Source: Anaspis maculata (Eukaryota; Arthropoda; Insecta; Coleoptera; Scraptiidae). Taken from it: a DNA stretch of 64,000 nt. Positions within the stretch are counted from its first letter, which is position 1. Each line of letters starts with the position of its first letter. A program made the position numbers and the translations under genes. The notes under the pieces were generated by a model that ran no database searches, was not told where the DNA came from, and was given only the letters and a program-made list of their open reading frames with translations. This document shows positions 1 to 11,800 of the stretch, piece after piece. The stretch is from NCBI GenBank assembly GCA_949128115.1, contig OX421961.1, positions 119,911,050-119,975,049 on the forward strand, in the 5' to 3' direction.

Positions 1-558
1 TTTGTGACTTTACTATGAATTCTATGATTTATGAAATAAGATGCCTCGTATAGTAGCAGTTGAGGTGCCCAGTGCTATTGGATTGAAAAAATCCTCGTAA
101 TTTCCGAATTTCTTGAGATAATACTTATTGAAAAAACCTGAAAAAGTGAGCATATCGCCAAAAATTAGCCTATATCTCTAAGACCGCAAGAGCTAGCGGT
201 AGCGGTAGCGGTAGCTCGATGAAATTTTCAGGATATGTTCAGGACATGTTACAGAGTGGCATTGATTAGAAAAATTCTAATGATTTTTGCATTTTCTGGG
301 TTATAATTGGGAAAACTCATAATAACGGTGTGGTGCGCCCTCTTTCGCCAATATGTTGTAACGCAGATGGGTTACAGTGCGGGATTTTCCACGGTATGTC
401 CAGGACATATCACAGAATAATACAAAACAAAAAAAAATCGGTTCGGACTTTGTTCCGGGTTTGGTGCTATTTTTGTCTAATATTCCTGGGCTATAAACTA
501 GCCCGGGTGGTCGACCCCGAAGCTGAAATATCACCTTCTTACCTACTAATATGTACTA
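1..558. other. Non-coding, intron or intergenic
   Basis: No gene is visible. The stretch holds a short GGTAGC hexamer run (194-215) and a two-copy degenerate repeat (about 231-256 and 392-417, both around a 'caggacat' core) roughly 160 bp apart. It ends at the target duplication of the Gypsy element that follows. Confidence 0.5.
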
Positions 559-563
559 CTAAC

Positions 564-799
564 TGTCTTTGTCTTGAGTTGTGTGTACGAATTGAAACAC
601 TTCCGGTACTATGAACTTGATACTTTTATTCTAAATCTCAGGAGCGTACATTACATTGTAAAATCAATCAATCAATAAACATGGCCGACTCTCGTGCTTA
701 TCTGCTCAACGTCAATAGCCTCGAACCTGGAGCACATCTCTTTAATCTACCTCACGTATCTTGACATATGCAACCAAACATACACTTTTTACCATAACA
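564..799 (-). repeat. 3' LTR of Gypsy element A
   Basis: This 236-bp LTR begins TG and ends CA in plus orientation. It matches 6097-6315 along its whole length with scattered substitutions. It also carries about 17 extra bases of an AATC-type run that are missing from the other LTR. The visible divergence means the insertion is not recent. Confidence 0.9.
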
Positions 800-810
800 T
801 CCCTCTCCTT
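800..810 (-). other. Polypurine tract of element A
   Basis: On the minus strand an AAGGAGAGGGA run lies directly against the start of the 3' LTR. This is the expected position and composition for the plus-strand priming site. Confidence 0.75.
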
Positions 811-941
811 AAGATATGCACAATAATAAGTACAAACTGTAACAAAATCAAACATTATACCAGGTGAGCATACCTACTAAAGTATTAGGTAAGTATACTA
901 AAGAACTTGAAGCAATACATTTCGAATACGGATAACTTATC

Positions 942-2648
942 TCAATATCTAACCGAGTATCTAACATAATTTTCAAGATGAGAAGGTGCTTTCCTAACTC
1001 TTTGAGATCTACTATTCACAACTGGTGAGCTACTCAAATTAGAACTAATGCAGGGAGCATGATTACTCGTATTACCAAACACTGGTTCATTTTTAAACGC
1101 AAGATTATTATTAGTTGAATGGTTTACATTTTTGTTCAGTTCGTCATTCATAATAGCATTAAACAAATTCGAATACGGCGCAAAGTTATGTTTGCTTATT
1201 TTTCTTAAAAACCTCCGGTTCCTAATCAGTACGTTCTCGGTCCGATGAAATTTTACATGATAGGAATACATGATAGGATACATGATAGGTGGTCTGTTTT
1301 CATCTACTACTGAACCAGGTTCCCACTGCTTGGTTCTCTTATTTTGAATGACCACATTGTCTCCTGGAAACAATGGTGATAGGTTTTTAGCATGACTGTT
1401 ATAATATTCTGCCTGTTTTTCTTTTGGCTCAAATTATTTTTGTCATATCGGTGTTAGGTCAAAGTTGAGTAAAAGCAACTTGTCTTTTATTGGGATTTGT
1501 CCCTTGATCCTTCTTCCAGAGAGAAGCTGGGCCGGCGAGGGAATCGTATTACTGATTAGGGTGCTTCGATATTCAAGCAATGTTGGATGGAAATCTTTAC
1601 CGTCATAAACATTTTTCAAAAGCAACTTTTTTATTGTTTGAACATGCCTCTCAGCTGAGCCGTTGGACTGAGGATAGTTTGGGGAACTCGTTTGATGACC
1701 AATTTCCCACTCTTCCAGAAAATTTTGGAATTGTTAATTTGTGAACTGAGGACCATTGTCCGTGAACAGCAAATTAGATTTTCCTTGTCGGACAAATATG
1801 TTTTTGAATTCATCGATTACTTTGACAGCTGTTGTGTTGTTATGCAAACAAACTACTTCAGGAAACTTTGTGAATTCATCAACAATCAACAAATACTTAT
1901 CTCTGTCAAACATGAAAAAATCTGCTGACACTATTTTATTTCATTTATTTATAGTGCCATCGAGAGACCTGTTCGGAGGTAGTTTATATGTCGACACTGT
2001 CAACAATTACAATAATGAATTTGTCAGATATATGTCACAGCTCCGGAATCTTTTCACACCATCTTCTCCGCCTTCCAACCATCGTTCTCTCCATTTCCCA
2101 AGGTCTTTCTGGAATCATTCTTTGAATAACTTTCTCCTTCATTTGTGACTTGCTGTAAGTAAGACATGCTGGATAATTTTTTATTTTGTCTGAAATTTGT
2201 GACATCATCAATGGCCAAAAGACCATTTCCCTCGCCTTATTGCAGGCTTTTTCCATTCCCAAATAAGAGTAGTGCAGTCTATCAATGATCGTTTTTTGCA
2301 ATTATCTTGGAATTACAGTTTGATTATTTTTGTAAATAATTTCATCCAAAATCGTCAACTCGTTTCGATATTTCCAATATGATTTGACATTATCAGGTAG
2401 TTTTTTTTTTCGTGCGGTTAACCCTCTCTGATGAAACTTAACAGTGACTGCAGCTCAACGTCCTTGACCGTTTTAATTTTGATTTTTTCCAATTTATTTG
2501 GATGTATGTCACCATATTTTATGAAATTTACTTGCAATTCAACATTGCTTTCAATTATTTTGAAGTTTTTATCATCATAATGAGCCCTAGACAAGGTGTC
2601 TGCAATGAAAAGTTTCGCACCGCTTTTGAATTTTACTGTGAAATCATA
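942..2648 (-). pseudogene. Integrase and C-terminal pol of element A
   Basis: Read on the minus strand, the segment starts with the end of RNase H (ADTLSR signature near 2590). Next comes the degraded integrase zinc-binding region (about 2035-2301, containing CLTYSKSQMKEK). The catalytic core carries DNGPQFTN near 1740-1765, and the LLEYRSTLISNTIPSPAQLL segment lies at about 1530-1590. A basic C-terminal tail (942-1373) has the GDNVVIQNKRTKQWEPG motif of Gypsy integrases. Several stops and frame changes separate these blocks, so no functional integrase is made. A short duplication of a CATGATAGGA unit near 1260-1290 expands the tail. Confidence 0.85.
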
Positions 2649-2650
2649 TA

Positions 2651-3564
2651 CCGTCCGTTTTTTATTTTAGGCCTCAGCCCGTAGCATCTTTATTATGGGT
2701 TTCACACCCAATATATTATATATTTTTGAAATCACAAAAACAAGATCTTTCGACTGATGATATGTCAAATTATTTTTGACAGATGTCATTTTTTGACGAA
2801 TGACAGAATATCACTTGTGACACATCATTTTAAAGCCCATAAAATTCTGAGGAGAACTATGTTTTTATTTTTGTAATAGGGTCTCTTTTACAGCTTCTAT
2901 GGGTCTTTCAATAGGAAAAAAATGTTGAATTTCAAAAATACATAATAAGTAAATAGATAAAGCAGGTACCTATTTTTAATGTAAACTAATGATAATAATG
3001 ATTAATTAATCACAATGAAACAAAAAATGTCCTAAAGAAGTTGCTCGAATGACCGCCTCCTTGTTCCTTGAATGAAAGATTCGACGATCAGTGAATTGGA
3101 ACTACCACCGGCCCAACGCGTGACATCCGAGCTTGCCAGAAATGACCCCCCTCGAGTTTTTATGAGCCTACCCGAAAGATAAGGTGTTTATAAAGTTCCC
3201 CAATAATTTGGACAATTAAAAAATCAGATCATCACCATTAGTTAATTTTAAAAATACCTATTACTTATTGAGTGGCTATTTCTGAAATTGACATTTTTTC
3301 CTATTGAAAGACCCCTAGAAGCTGTAAAAGACACCCTATTTCAAAAATAAAAACACAATTCTCCTCAGAATTTAATAGGCTTTAAAATGATGTACCACAA
3401 GTACTATTCTGTCATTTGTCAAAAAATGACATCTGTCAAAAATAATTTGACATATCATCACTAGATAGATCTTGTTTTTCCGATTTCAAAAATATATAAT
3501 ATATTGGGTGTGAAATTCATAATAAAGATGCTACGGGCTGGGGCCTAAAATAAAAAACGGACGG
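2651..3564. mobile_element. 914-bp MITE with long terminal inverted repeats inside element A
   Basis: The first and last roughly 265-330 bp are inverted copies of each other, starting CCGTCCGTTTTTTATTTTAG on each strand. TA dinucleotides flank both ends (2649-2650 and 3565-3566), the target duplication of Tc1/mariner-type elements. Removing the element and one TA rejoins the RNase H reading frame of the host Gypsy copy exactly, which proves the boundaries. No transposase is visible. A 50-codon open stretch on the minus strand (about 3032-3190) looks protein-like but is unidentified. Confidence 0.92.
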
Positions 3565-3566
3565 TA

Positions 3567-4137
3567 TTTGCAACGTGATTCTCAATCTTTGAATTCTTAA
3601 AGGAAACTGCAATAACGGTTTTCTGAAGACTGACTCTAGAGGTTTGTGATCACTCTCGACAGTGAAATGTTTGCCATACACATATTGATGAAAACGCTGG
3701 CAACCAAAGGCAATTGCCAAAGCTTCCTTTTCAATCTGTGCGTAGTTCTTTTGCGCGTCTCTTAGGGACTTTGATGCATAGGCAATAGGGGCACCATTTT
3801 GCAAAATGGCTGCACTCAGCCCATCTTGTGAACTGTCAACTGAAAGAATCAGTTCTTCTTTGGGATCAAAAGATTGCAACACGGGAGTGGTTGACAAAGC
3901 GGATTTCAAATTCTGAAATTCTTGTTCATGTATTTCAAGCCACTCAAATATAATATTTTTCCTCAACAATTTCCGCAAGTTTTTCTGTAAAATTGCTTCT
4001 ACCTTGTCAGTATCTGCTTTAATCCCTTCCTTCGAAATTATGTGTCCCACATATTTCAACTGAGATTTTTTGAAATCACACTTTTTTTTATTGAATTCAA
4101 CTCCGAGTTCACGCGCTCCTTCCAGAACTCTTTTCAA
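3567..4137 (-). pseudogene. RNase H domain of element A, interrupted by the MITE
   Basis: This is the end of reverse transcriptase plus RNase H. Visible blocks are the LKYVGHIISKEGIKADTDKV RT tail near 4010-4060, the LILSVDSSQDGLSAAIL RNase H start (first catalytic Asp present), the YAQIEKEALAIAFGCQRFHQ helix, and SDHKPLESVF. The frame then runs into the MITE at 3564 and reads nonsense to a stop. The missing RNase H end lies beyond the MITE near 2648. Confidence 0.88.
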
Positions 4138-4139
4138 AA

Positions 4140-4819
4140 TCGCGTCATGTTCTTTCTCTGTTTCCGCATAGATGATAATATCATTTATTTATATAAATTT
4201 TGACTCTGTTTATGCCCTCGAAACTTTTTGAAAAAGTTCTGTGAGAAATCTCTGGAGCATTCGAAACCCCAAATGGTAGCCTCAGAAACCTGTATCTGCC
4301 AAATGGTGTCGCGAATGTCGTGAGATGTGGCGCTTTCTCTGACAGTTCAATCTGCCAGACACCCTTATTTGCATCTAGCGTGAAAAAAAAACTCAGAATC
4401 TGCCATATCCCTCACCACCTCATCGAACGTTGAGATTTCGAAATGTTCCCGTCTGATTGTCTTGTTAAGGTTTTGAGGTCAAGGCATATCCGTACCTCAT
4501 TGTCACTTTTGTTAACCAAAACTATTGGATGTACAAATTCCGTTGGTTTTCTGACTTCTACGATTACATTATCATTGATCATTTTTTGAGGAGTGTTTTC
4601 CAACTTTCCCATCAAGCAAAACGGAACCCTTCTGCACGGCACCACCACCGCTTTGTACTCTTCATTCAAAGTGAAATCACACTGACAATTTTTGATTTTT
4701 CCCAGACCTTTGAACACATCAGAAAAACTTTCAATCAGACCTCCATCTGTGACATTGATTCCATACACATCATTGACTCTTTCAATCAAATTTAACTCAA
4801 TTGACGTTTCCAACCCCAA
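4140..4819 (-). pseudogene. Reverse transcriptase of element A, frameshifted
   Basis: The amino-terminal RT block (about 4412-4819) includes the conserved 'PTEFVHPIVLVNKSDNEVRI' segment. The frame breaks near 4430, and the fingers/palm region continues in other frames to 4140, including a FGVSNAP block near 4260. The catalytic YxDD box near 4180 reads as I-N-D across a frame break, so the active site is lost. It would have copied the element RNA into DNA inside virus-like particles. Confidence 0.85.
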
Positions 4820-4834
4820 AACTGGAGATGCATT

Positions 4835-5047
4835 TTAATCCGTCTCCAAAATCAAAAAATTTACTCTGTGGATTTCATCACCAAATTCAACTTTCAAACA
4901 TGAGGAACCCAATACATTTAGTCTCTGACCCCCATAATTTGATGCGATTAGTTTGACAATTTTTGTTTTATATCCAATATTATACTTTTTTGCTACATAT
5001 TCTGGTATTACATTAGCTTGAGCACCAGAATCCACTTTTAAACACAC
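4835..5047 (-). pseudogene. Retroviral-type aspartic protease of element A
   Basis: A roughly 70-residue open segment has the catalytic DSGAQANVIP motif. It overlaps the end of gag in another frame, as expected for Gypsy elements that make Gag-Pol by ribosomal frameshifting. The protease would cleave the Gag-Pol polyprotein. Its joint with RT is broken by a stop near 4835. Confidence 0.85.
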
Positions 5048-5990
5048 AGTTTTACATTTTCATCAACCAATTTGAAGTCTTGTGACCATTCTACATTGTC
5101 ATTAGTGCTTATGATACTAATTTCGTATCCATCATCACTCGAACTGGGTGCACTTGTGAAACTGATCCCTTGAACCTTGGAATTGCCTTTGCATGAACGT
5201 GCGAAATGAGTGTACTTACTACACTTGTGACACTGCTTGCCGTAAGCTGGACATTTTTCTTTGGATGGCTGGTGTTGCAAACCACACCTGCTGTAACTGA
5301 TTTTCTTCTTTGATGAACACTCTGGCTTGGCTTTGTTCCATTCTCGTTCCTTCTCTGGCTTGTGATGTCCTTGTGCTGCTCCTTTCTTGCTTCTCTCTGT
5401 CCCCTTCAGCTTAACTTGGTCTACCGACGCGGCTCGTCCACTGTTTGCTTCGGACAGCTTCTTGATGTGCTCTTCTGTGACTTCCGCAGCTTTTCCAATC
5501 TCGACAGCTCTTTTCAAAGTTAGGGCGTCTTCTTGAAGAAGTCTATCCTTGACTCTCGGGTCCCTGATTCCAACCACGATGCGGTCCCGAATCATTTCGT
5601 CTTTGATGGCATCGAAGTTACAGTTAGCAGCAATCTTCTTCAGCTCGGTGCAAAAATTATCGAATGACTCTCCGGATTCTTGAACTCGGCTGTAGAACCG
5701 GCTTCTTTCCTTGCTCACATTGGCTTTTAGGATGAAATGTTCTTGGTTATTCTTGATTATCTTTTTCAATTTCGCCTTGTCCGCAGCATCACTAAACTCC
5801 AAAGTGTTGAAAATTTCCCTGGCCTCCTCGCCAATCACGCGTAGGAAAATGGCACATTTTATGTTCTCCTCTCTTTGGAATCTGTTCCCGTCGCTGTCGC
5901 ATAGATTTCGAAACTTTTTCGAAACTTCTTCCACGACTGGGCTAAATCACCATGAAACTTCATCGACTTTGGCTGGGATAGCGACTCCAT
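5038..5990 (-). pseudogene. Gag of element A
   Basis: The best start is the ATG at 5988-5990, whose frame gives MESLSQPKSMKF and then the typical Gypsy 'W..F...F..Y' start. A frame change near 5880 moves the reading into the long open frame that ends at 5038. That frame holds the capsid-like helices (VVGIRDPRVKDRLLQE near 5560) and a nucleocapsid with the CPAYGKQCHKCSKYTHFARS zinc-knuckle region near 5190-5250. The first knuckle has lost a cysteine. The frameshift means no full Gag. Confidence 0.85.
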
Positions 5991-6086
5991 TTTTCGTACT
6001 TCGGAATTTTCACGCGGCGTCTAAGTAACTCGTATCAGTACCACTGACCACGATCGGGGTCCTATTACTCCTTTTAAGCGTTTTTT

Positions 6087-6096
6087 GACTGCGCCA
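6087..6096 (-). other. Primer binding site of element A (serine tRNA type)
   Basis: Minus-strand TGGCGCAGTC abuts the 5' LTR with no gap. It is the exact complement of the GACTGCGCCA 3' end of insect serine tRNA, known as the primer for several Gypsy-group elements. Confidence 0.8.
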
Positions 6097-6315
6097 TGTC
6101 TTCGTCTTGAGTTGTGTGTACGAATTGAAACACTTTCGGTACTATGAACTTGGTATTTTTATTCTAAATCTCAGGAGCGTACATGACATTGTAAACATGG
6201 CCGACTCTCGTACTTATCTGCTCAACGTCATCAGCCTCGAACCCGGAGCACATCTCTTCAATCTACCTCACGTATCTTAACATATGCAACCAAACATACA
6301 CTCTTTATCATAACA
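6097..6315 (-). repeat. 5' LTR of Gypsy element A
   Basis: This 219-bp copy of the LTR is shorter than its partner by one internal indel. It is followed by the CTAAC target duplication (6316-6320). Confidence 0.9.
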
Positions 6316-6320
6316 CTAAC

Positions 6321-7809
6321 TACTTATTACGTGAACGTTACAAATGTTTATGAAGATAAGCTCACAGTAGTAGAGTAGCTTTCCACCTCACCCGTCAATC
6401 GTCAGCATCTCCTTAAGGCTAAAGGGGACTGAAATTGAGTGCCAAGTGTGCGACAGAGAGAAAATACATCGAAAGTAATAAAATGTTTTTGGGAAAACTA
6501 TCAGTCCGATTTTAGATCTGAAAAAAGGGTTATACTCAGATTTGAATTCTATTCGATGCACTAGTCACAAAAAAAATCCAAAAATTTTTTTCAATTCTTT
6601 TTTCAATTTTACGGTTAAATTTTGATTTTTTTGAAAATCGCAGGTAGTCATTTTGAAGTACCAAAAATATCAAATATTAATCCGTTTTTAGAATTTCTGT
6701 AGCACAAATGGTGCCCTCCGATTTAGAAAATCTCTCTTTGTTATTTGCCGCCCGCTGCAGCTATTCTCCGCGATGAGTCATTCACGATATAGGTAGTGAT
6801 CACTTTCTGCACACATGGTGTTATGATGCTTTCTGAGAAACAGGCGATGTAAATAGCAGTAGTCAAGATTTGTGACATCGTGGTATTACGCAGATATATC
6901 TCGTTGCTACGATTTTTGAAATTGAATTCTTCGTGAATGACCTCAGCTCATTTGATTTTTGTTGAAATCGTTTTATTAGAATGCACTTGTTTCGTATATA
7001 AAATTCGTATTACGTATCGTAGTACCTACGATACGCGTTTGAGAGCCGAAAAGTGGCCAGTATGAACCGTTGATGGGAAAAAAGCCATGGCATTTCAACT
7101 TTCCCGAATGGGCATGCTCCTACAAGCTCGCAGATCGATGATCTCAGGCAGTAAAATTTTGATATAGAAGTCAGTTAATTTTGTTTTTATTTTGTCAGTC
7201 CAATAATTATGTCCGAGATTATGTCCTTGTACTTGAAAATAGTGAGTGTGTGTCCCGAGGTGTGTCCGTTTTAGCTGAGAATTTCTCTCCAAACAAAATT
7301 GTTGATTTGTCTGTATAGCTTCCTGTTAGTCTTTTGTTTTGCCGACTAGCCAATTGCCGACACGAATTTTTACATAACAGAGCGTTTATGGAATGTTATT
7401 TTTTACAGAATAACACTATTTCATCTCTTTTTCTATCTTGAACGGTAAGGCCGCTATGGAATAATTACGCTAGGATCGACCACTATCTATCTTCCCATAG
7501 CTCCCAGCTACTGGGTTCAATGCCTGTTCTAAATTTTCATTAAAATCAAAGATTAAAATTGGCTGCTCACAATGGGCGACATACTGCTGAGATAAGGTGC
7601 TTGTACTTGCACCAGGGTGCACCGTTGGTTTATGGGCGATTTATTTTTTATTTTTGAATGTTTCAAGAATTTGATTTCAACAGAAATTAGTTTCAGTCAT
7701 TTTGTTAGCTGCAGTTTTCTATAACATTTGAAAAGTATACATCTCTGTAAGTGTTACTTTTTGATTTACAGGCCAACTTGACGGATAGCGTTTTCCATCT
7801 CTCGTTATA
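6321..7809. other. Non-coding stretch, no gene seen
   Basis: No coding signal was found. At about 6412-6428 there is a 17-mer (TTAAGGCTAAAGGGGAC) whose reverse complement recurs at 13692-13708, which may mark ends of one dispersed repeat family. The A/T-rich stretch 6560-6700 looks like old repeat or intron sequence. Confidence 0.4.
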
Positions 7810-7980
7810 CAGCGTGTCCCGGAATTAGTAATACAAAACTCACAGGGAGATAGAAAATTGAAAAATAAGGGGAATTTTGTCTATAAACATACCCTCGCAA
7901 ACGCATATTAACGGAGATACGGCCTTCAAAGTTGTTTTTTGAAAAGATGTTTATACGTTGACTGCTGTGTAGATTGGCTG
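7810..7980. mobile_element. Terminal fragment of a TA-flanked MITE
   Basis: It starts at a TA followed by CAGCGTGTCCCGGAATTAG, resembling the CAGGGTG-type ends of the palindromic MITEs at 23675, 57168 and 58080. It shares an 'aacggagata' block with the element at 58080. No opposite end is present; it abuts the broken BEL/Pao integrase. Confidence 0.45.
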
Positions 7981-7985
7981 CAGTT

Positions 7986-8898
7986 CTATCCCGTTTGCAT
8001 CCAAAACTGCCGACGAATGTAGGCCAATGTCGTTTGACCACCTCCGTGTAGTGTGACAGTGTGTGCGTTTTCTATTATTAGCCTTGTAATGTGGCAATCT
8101 CTATTCAGGATTATCGGATGCTTCTCATTATATGAGAGGGCTGAATTTTGCAATCTTCCTCCTACTCTCATAATCCCTTCATTGTCCATGAACGGGTTGA
8201 GGCAGGCAATTTTGTTGGTTTTGTCGATACCTTTTTTCTTAATCAACGCTTTTGTTTCTTTCTCGAAGCTGTGTGACTGCGTTATCTTGATTATCTGTTT
8301 CAATGAGTTGTCTAACTCTTTTACTGTTAGACAGCCATATTGTTTTTGTTTTTTCTTGTTGCAATTGTTGATAAAACGATTGCAGTATGCTATTGTTCTT
8401 AGCATTTTTGTGTATCCAGAGAATCGATTCAACAGGCTCTCTCCTGTTTCTTCAACCTTTGCTTGAAACGATTGTATTTGCCGTTTCCTCTCTTCCTCTG
8501 GTTCTTCAATTTCTTCATTTTCGGACTGTTTGGTGACTTGTGACAACCAGGCTGGACCTTTCCACCATAGTTCGTGGTTTTTTATTTTCATTGGCTCGAT
8601 GCCTCTTGATATGATGTCAGCTGGATTTTCTTCTGTCGCCACTTAGTGCCACTGCTGCGGTGGTATACATTTGGTTGCTTCGGATACTCGGTTTGCAACA
8701 AATGTTTTCCATCTGCTCGGATCTCCTTTTATCCATCCCAGTGTGATCATTGAATCTGAGTATGCAAATGTTTTTGGCTCTTGGATTTCGAGTGTTCCCG
8801 CTGCTCTCTTCATCAGCTTGACTAGTAGCACTGCTGCGCATAGCTCCAACTTCGGAAGTGTTGATTTAATTTTGGTAGGTGCTACTCTCGATTTTGCA
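7986..8898 (-). pseudogene. RNase H end and integrase zinc finger of BEL/Pao element B
   Basis: A frameshift near 8890 separates this from the long gag-pol frame. Visible blocks are LELCAAVLLVKLMKRAAGTL, SDSMITLGWIKGDPSRWKTF, then the VATEENPADIISRG motif that follows RNase H in BEL/Pao. An in-frame TAA at 8643-8645 falls just before that motif. The integrase amino-terminal zinc finger is present (H of 'ENAHTVTLHGG', then YIRRQFWMQTG). Everything after is missing. Confidence 0.85.
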
Positions 8899-8899
8899 G

Positions 8900-11800
8900 T
8901 TAGTATGGTGATTGTTGTTCTCTTTGTTGCGAGATCCGTGCATTTTGTAAGATTACTGCACCGTACGCTTTTTCTGATGCGTCACAGAATCCATGTAGTT
9001 CGATTTGGTCCCTGCTTGGAGTGTATTGTATCCATCTTGGTATGGTTATTTCTTCCATTGCTTTCAATTGTTTGTGGAAGGATGACCATTCTGTTTGCAG
9101 TTCTTCTGGTACGATCTCGTCCCATTGGAGGTTCTGGATCCATAGTTTTTGTATAAGGATCTTTGCTTTTATGATGACTGGAGCTAGCCATCCTATTGGA
9201 TCAAAGATTTTTGCAACTTCTGACAGTATATGGCGTTTTGTCGGCTTCTTTTCTTCTGTAACGTTTATCTTGATGCGGAATGAGTCGTCGTATGGTGCCC
9301 AAAGAACTCGTAACGATTTTTTTGTTTCGTTCTCTGGGATCTCAATGAGCTCACGTAGTGTTTCTGGCAATTCCTTCAGCATTTCATTTTTGTTGCTGAC
9401 CCATTTTCGCAACGTAAGGTTGCCGGACTGCATCATTTTCATTAATTCGTCTTGGATTTCTCTGGCTTCTTCCAGCGAATTGGCCCCCGTCATTAGGTCG
9501 TCCATATAAAAGTCTCGTAGGGCAATTTTCGATGCTTTTGGAAAGGTTTTGGCTTCATCTCTTGCTAGCTGTTGCAGTGTACGAACGGCTAGGTATGGTG
9601 CTGCTGCTGTTCCATATGTAACTGTTGTCAGTTCGTATTCTTGGATTGGTGTCCCTTCGTCGAATCTCCATAAGATTCGTTGGTATTTTTGATCGTCTTT
9701 ATGTATTCTAATTTGACGATACATTTTTTCGATGTCTGCGATGAAGGCGATCTCGTACATTCTCCATCGTAGTAGGATGTCGAATAGTTCTTGTTGTAGT
9801 CTTGGGCCGGTGTACATTATATCGTTTAGGCTTATTCCCTTGGACGTCTTACAGGATGCTTCAAAAACGACTCTCAGCTTCGTCGTTTTACTGGCTTCTC
9901 GGATGACTGCTTGATGAGGGATGTAATATGCTCCTCCTTGATAATCTTTTGTTGGCTCCATGTGCTTGAGATGTAGATATTCTTCCATAAATTTGTGGTA
10001 TTGAATTTTCAGATCCATATCTTTTGCTAATCTTTTTTCTAATTGCAATAGTCTTGAAACTGCTCTGGATCTTGAATTTCCCATGTCGTCATGTTTTGTT
10101 TTGAATGGGATTCTGACGGTATATGAACCATCCCCATTTCTTTCGGTTGTTTGGTCGTAGAATTCTTCACACTGCTCCTCCTCGTGATTGTTGGCTCGTG
10201 AGGCGTCGACTTCTTCGATTTCCCAGAATTTGGTTAGTTGTGCGTCTTCTTCGACTTGGGCTATCATGTTGCTGATTTGGAATTTTTTTATCTCGTTATC
10301 TTTCACGTTTCCGGACAGGATCCAACCTAGCTCCATATTTTGGCCGAATAATCCACTTTTAGATTTACGCAGCCCGTTTTTTGAAATCTCTGCAAATTCT
10401 TTGGCTCCTAGGATCGCATCCACTGGTCCCGGTATATTTAAGGTTGGGTCTGCTAGCATGTGGTTGTCCCACTCGCTGGTTTCGCACCTGACATCGTTCG
10501 ATGGCAGTGTTTGCGTCAGCTTCGGCAGGACTATCATTTCGACGTTAATGTAGTATTTGCTTGGAAATCTTGGCGTTAATTGGACTTCCACTTTTGACTT
10601 CGCAATTTTCGGTGTTGTGTCACCCATTCCACAAATTTCTGTGTGGATTTTTGTCTTTGTAAGCTCTAGACGTTGTACTGCTTCTTCCGTCATGAAGGCT
10701 GCCTGGGATCCTTGATCGATCAATACTCGTATTAGTTCGTTGGTCCCTGACCTCGCATTATTTACGTTATATAATGCTGTTGCCAGCAAAACATTGTTTT
10801 GCTTATTCACATGGCTTGTGGTCACGGATCTCGGCTTATTGTTGCTGTTGTTGTTCATTTCGCTTGGTTGGCGAGATGTACGATATGATGTCCTTTCGGG
10901 ATTCGGGTTAGATTTACTCCATCTGGCGTTTCTTGTTTCTTCCACATGCAGTGTTGTGTGATGTGGCTGGTTGCAGGTTTCACATCTTCTTGTACTAAGG
11001 CATCTCGCTTTTTCATCGTGGTTTAGACATATCATGCACAAATGTTTTTCTTGGATTAGTTTTCTCTTTTCGTTTGGACTGAGCTTTTGCAGCGTGTAGC
11101 ATTGTTGTGTGCTATGGCCGTTTATGTTGCAAATGTTGCAGGGGGCTCTGGTCGCAAATCTGGATGTTCCATTTCTTCTTGATCGGCTTTCGATGCTCTC
11201 TCGTACCGCAGCCTTTGTTGCCATTTCGAGTGATTGGAATCTTGCTCTCAAAAATTCCATTAATTCACTGAATTTTTGTACTTCGTTTGGATTCTTTAGA
11301 GACTGCTCGTAGATTCGATTGGTCTCTGGGTCCCATTTTCTGGTTACCATCTTCGTGACGATTGGACCCCATTCCGTTGTTTTGATGCCTAAGTTTCCAA
11401 TGGCACTTAGGCATTCTGATGCTGTATCATAGAGTTTTCTCAACTGGGCTGATGACTCCTGGTATATTACTGGCATATCGAACAGCTTGTCTAGCAGTTT
11501 TGACAGTAGCAATCTTGTGTTGTTGTATCGGTCATTCAATATTCTCCAGGCGTCTTCGTAGTTTGCTTCAGTGATTAGTAGATGCTGGATCAATCTGCTA
11601 GGCTCTCCTTTGATGTTGGTTTTTAAAAACTGCATTTTTTCGGTACGGCTTAATGCTGTGTTTTCATGGATCATCTTTTTGAATAGATCCTGAAAGGTGG
11701 TCCATTGTTCGTCCCCGCCTTCGAAGGTAGGAATCTTTGCTTTTGGTAGCTGGACTTTTGGCCTTTGTTTCGCCTCCATTGAGTCATAGATTAACTCTTC

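Larger units (their letters stand above)
564..6315 (-). mobile_element. Complete, decayed Ty3/Gypsy LTR retrotransposon (element A)
   Basis: Two similar LTRs (564-799 and 6097-6315) bound a gag-protease-RT-RNase H-integrase series on the minus strand, the Ty3/Gypsy order. The 5-bp duplication CTAAC lies just outside both LTRs (559-563 and 6316-6320). The minus-strand 5' LTR is followed at once by TGGCGCAGTC, the complement of the 3' end of insect serine tRNA, a usual Gypsy primer site. The 3' LTR is preceded by a purine tract. Frameshifts and stops in gag and RT make the copy defective. A 914-bp MITE interrupts RNase H. The element is about 5.75 kb, or 4.84 kb without the MITE. Confidence 0.93.
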
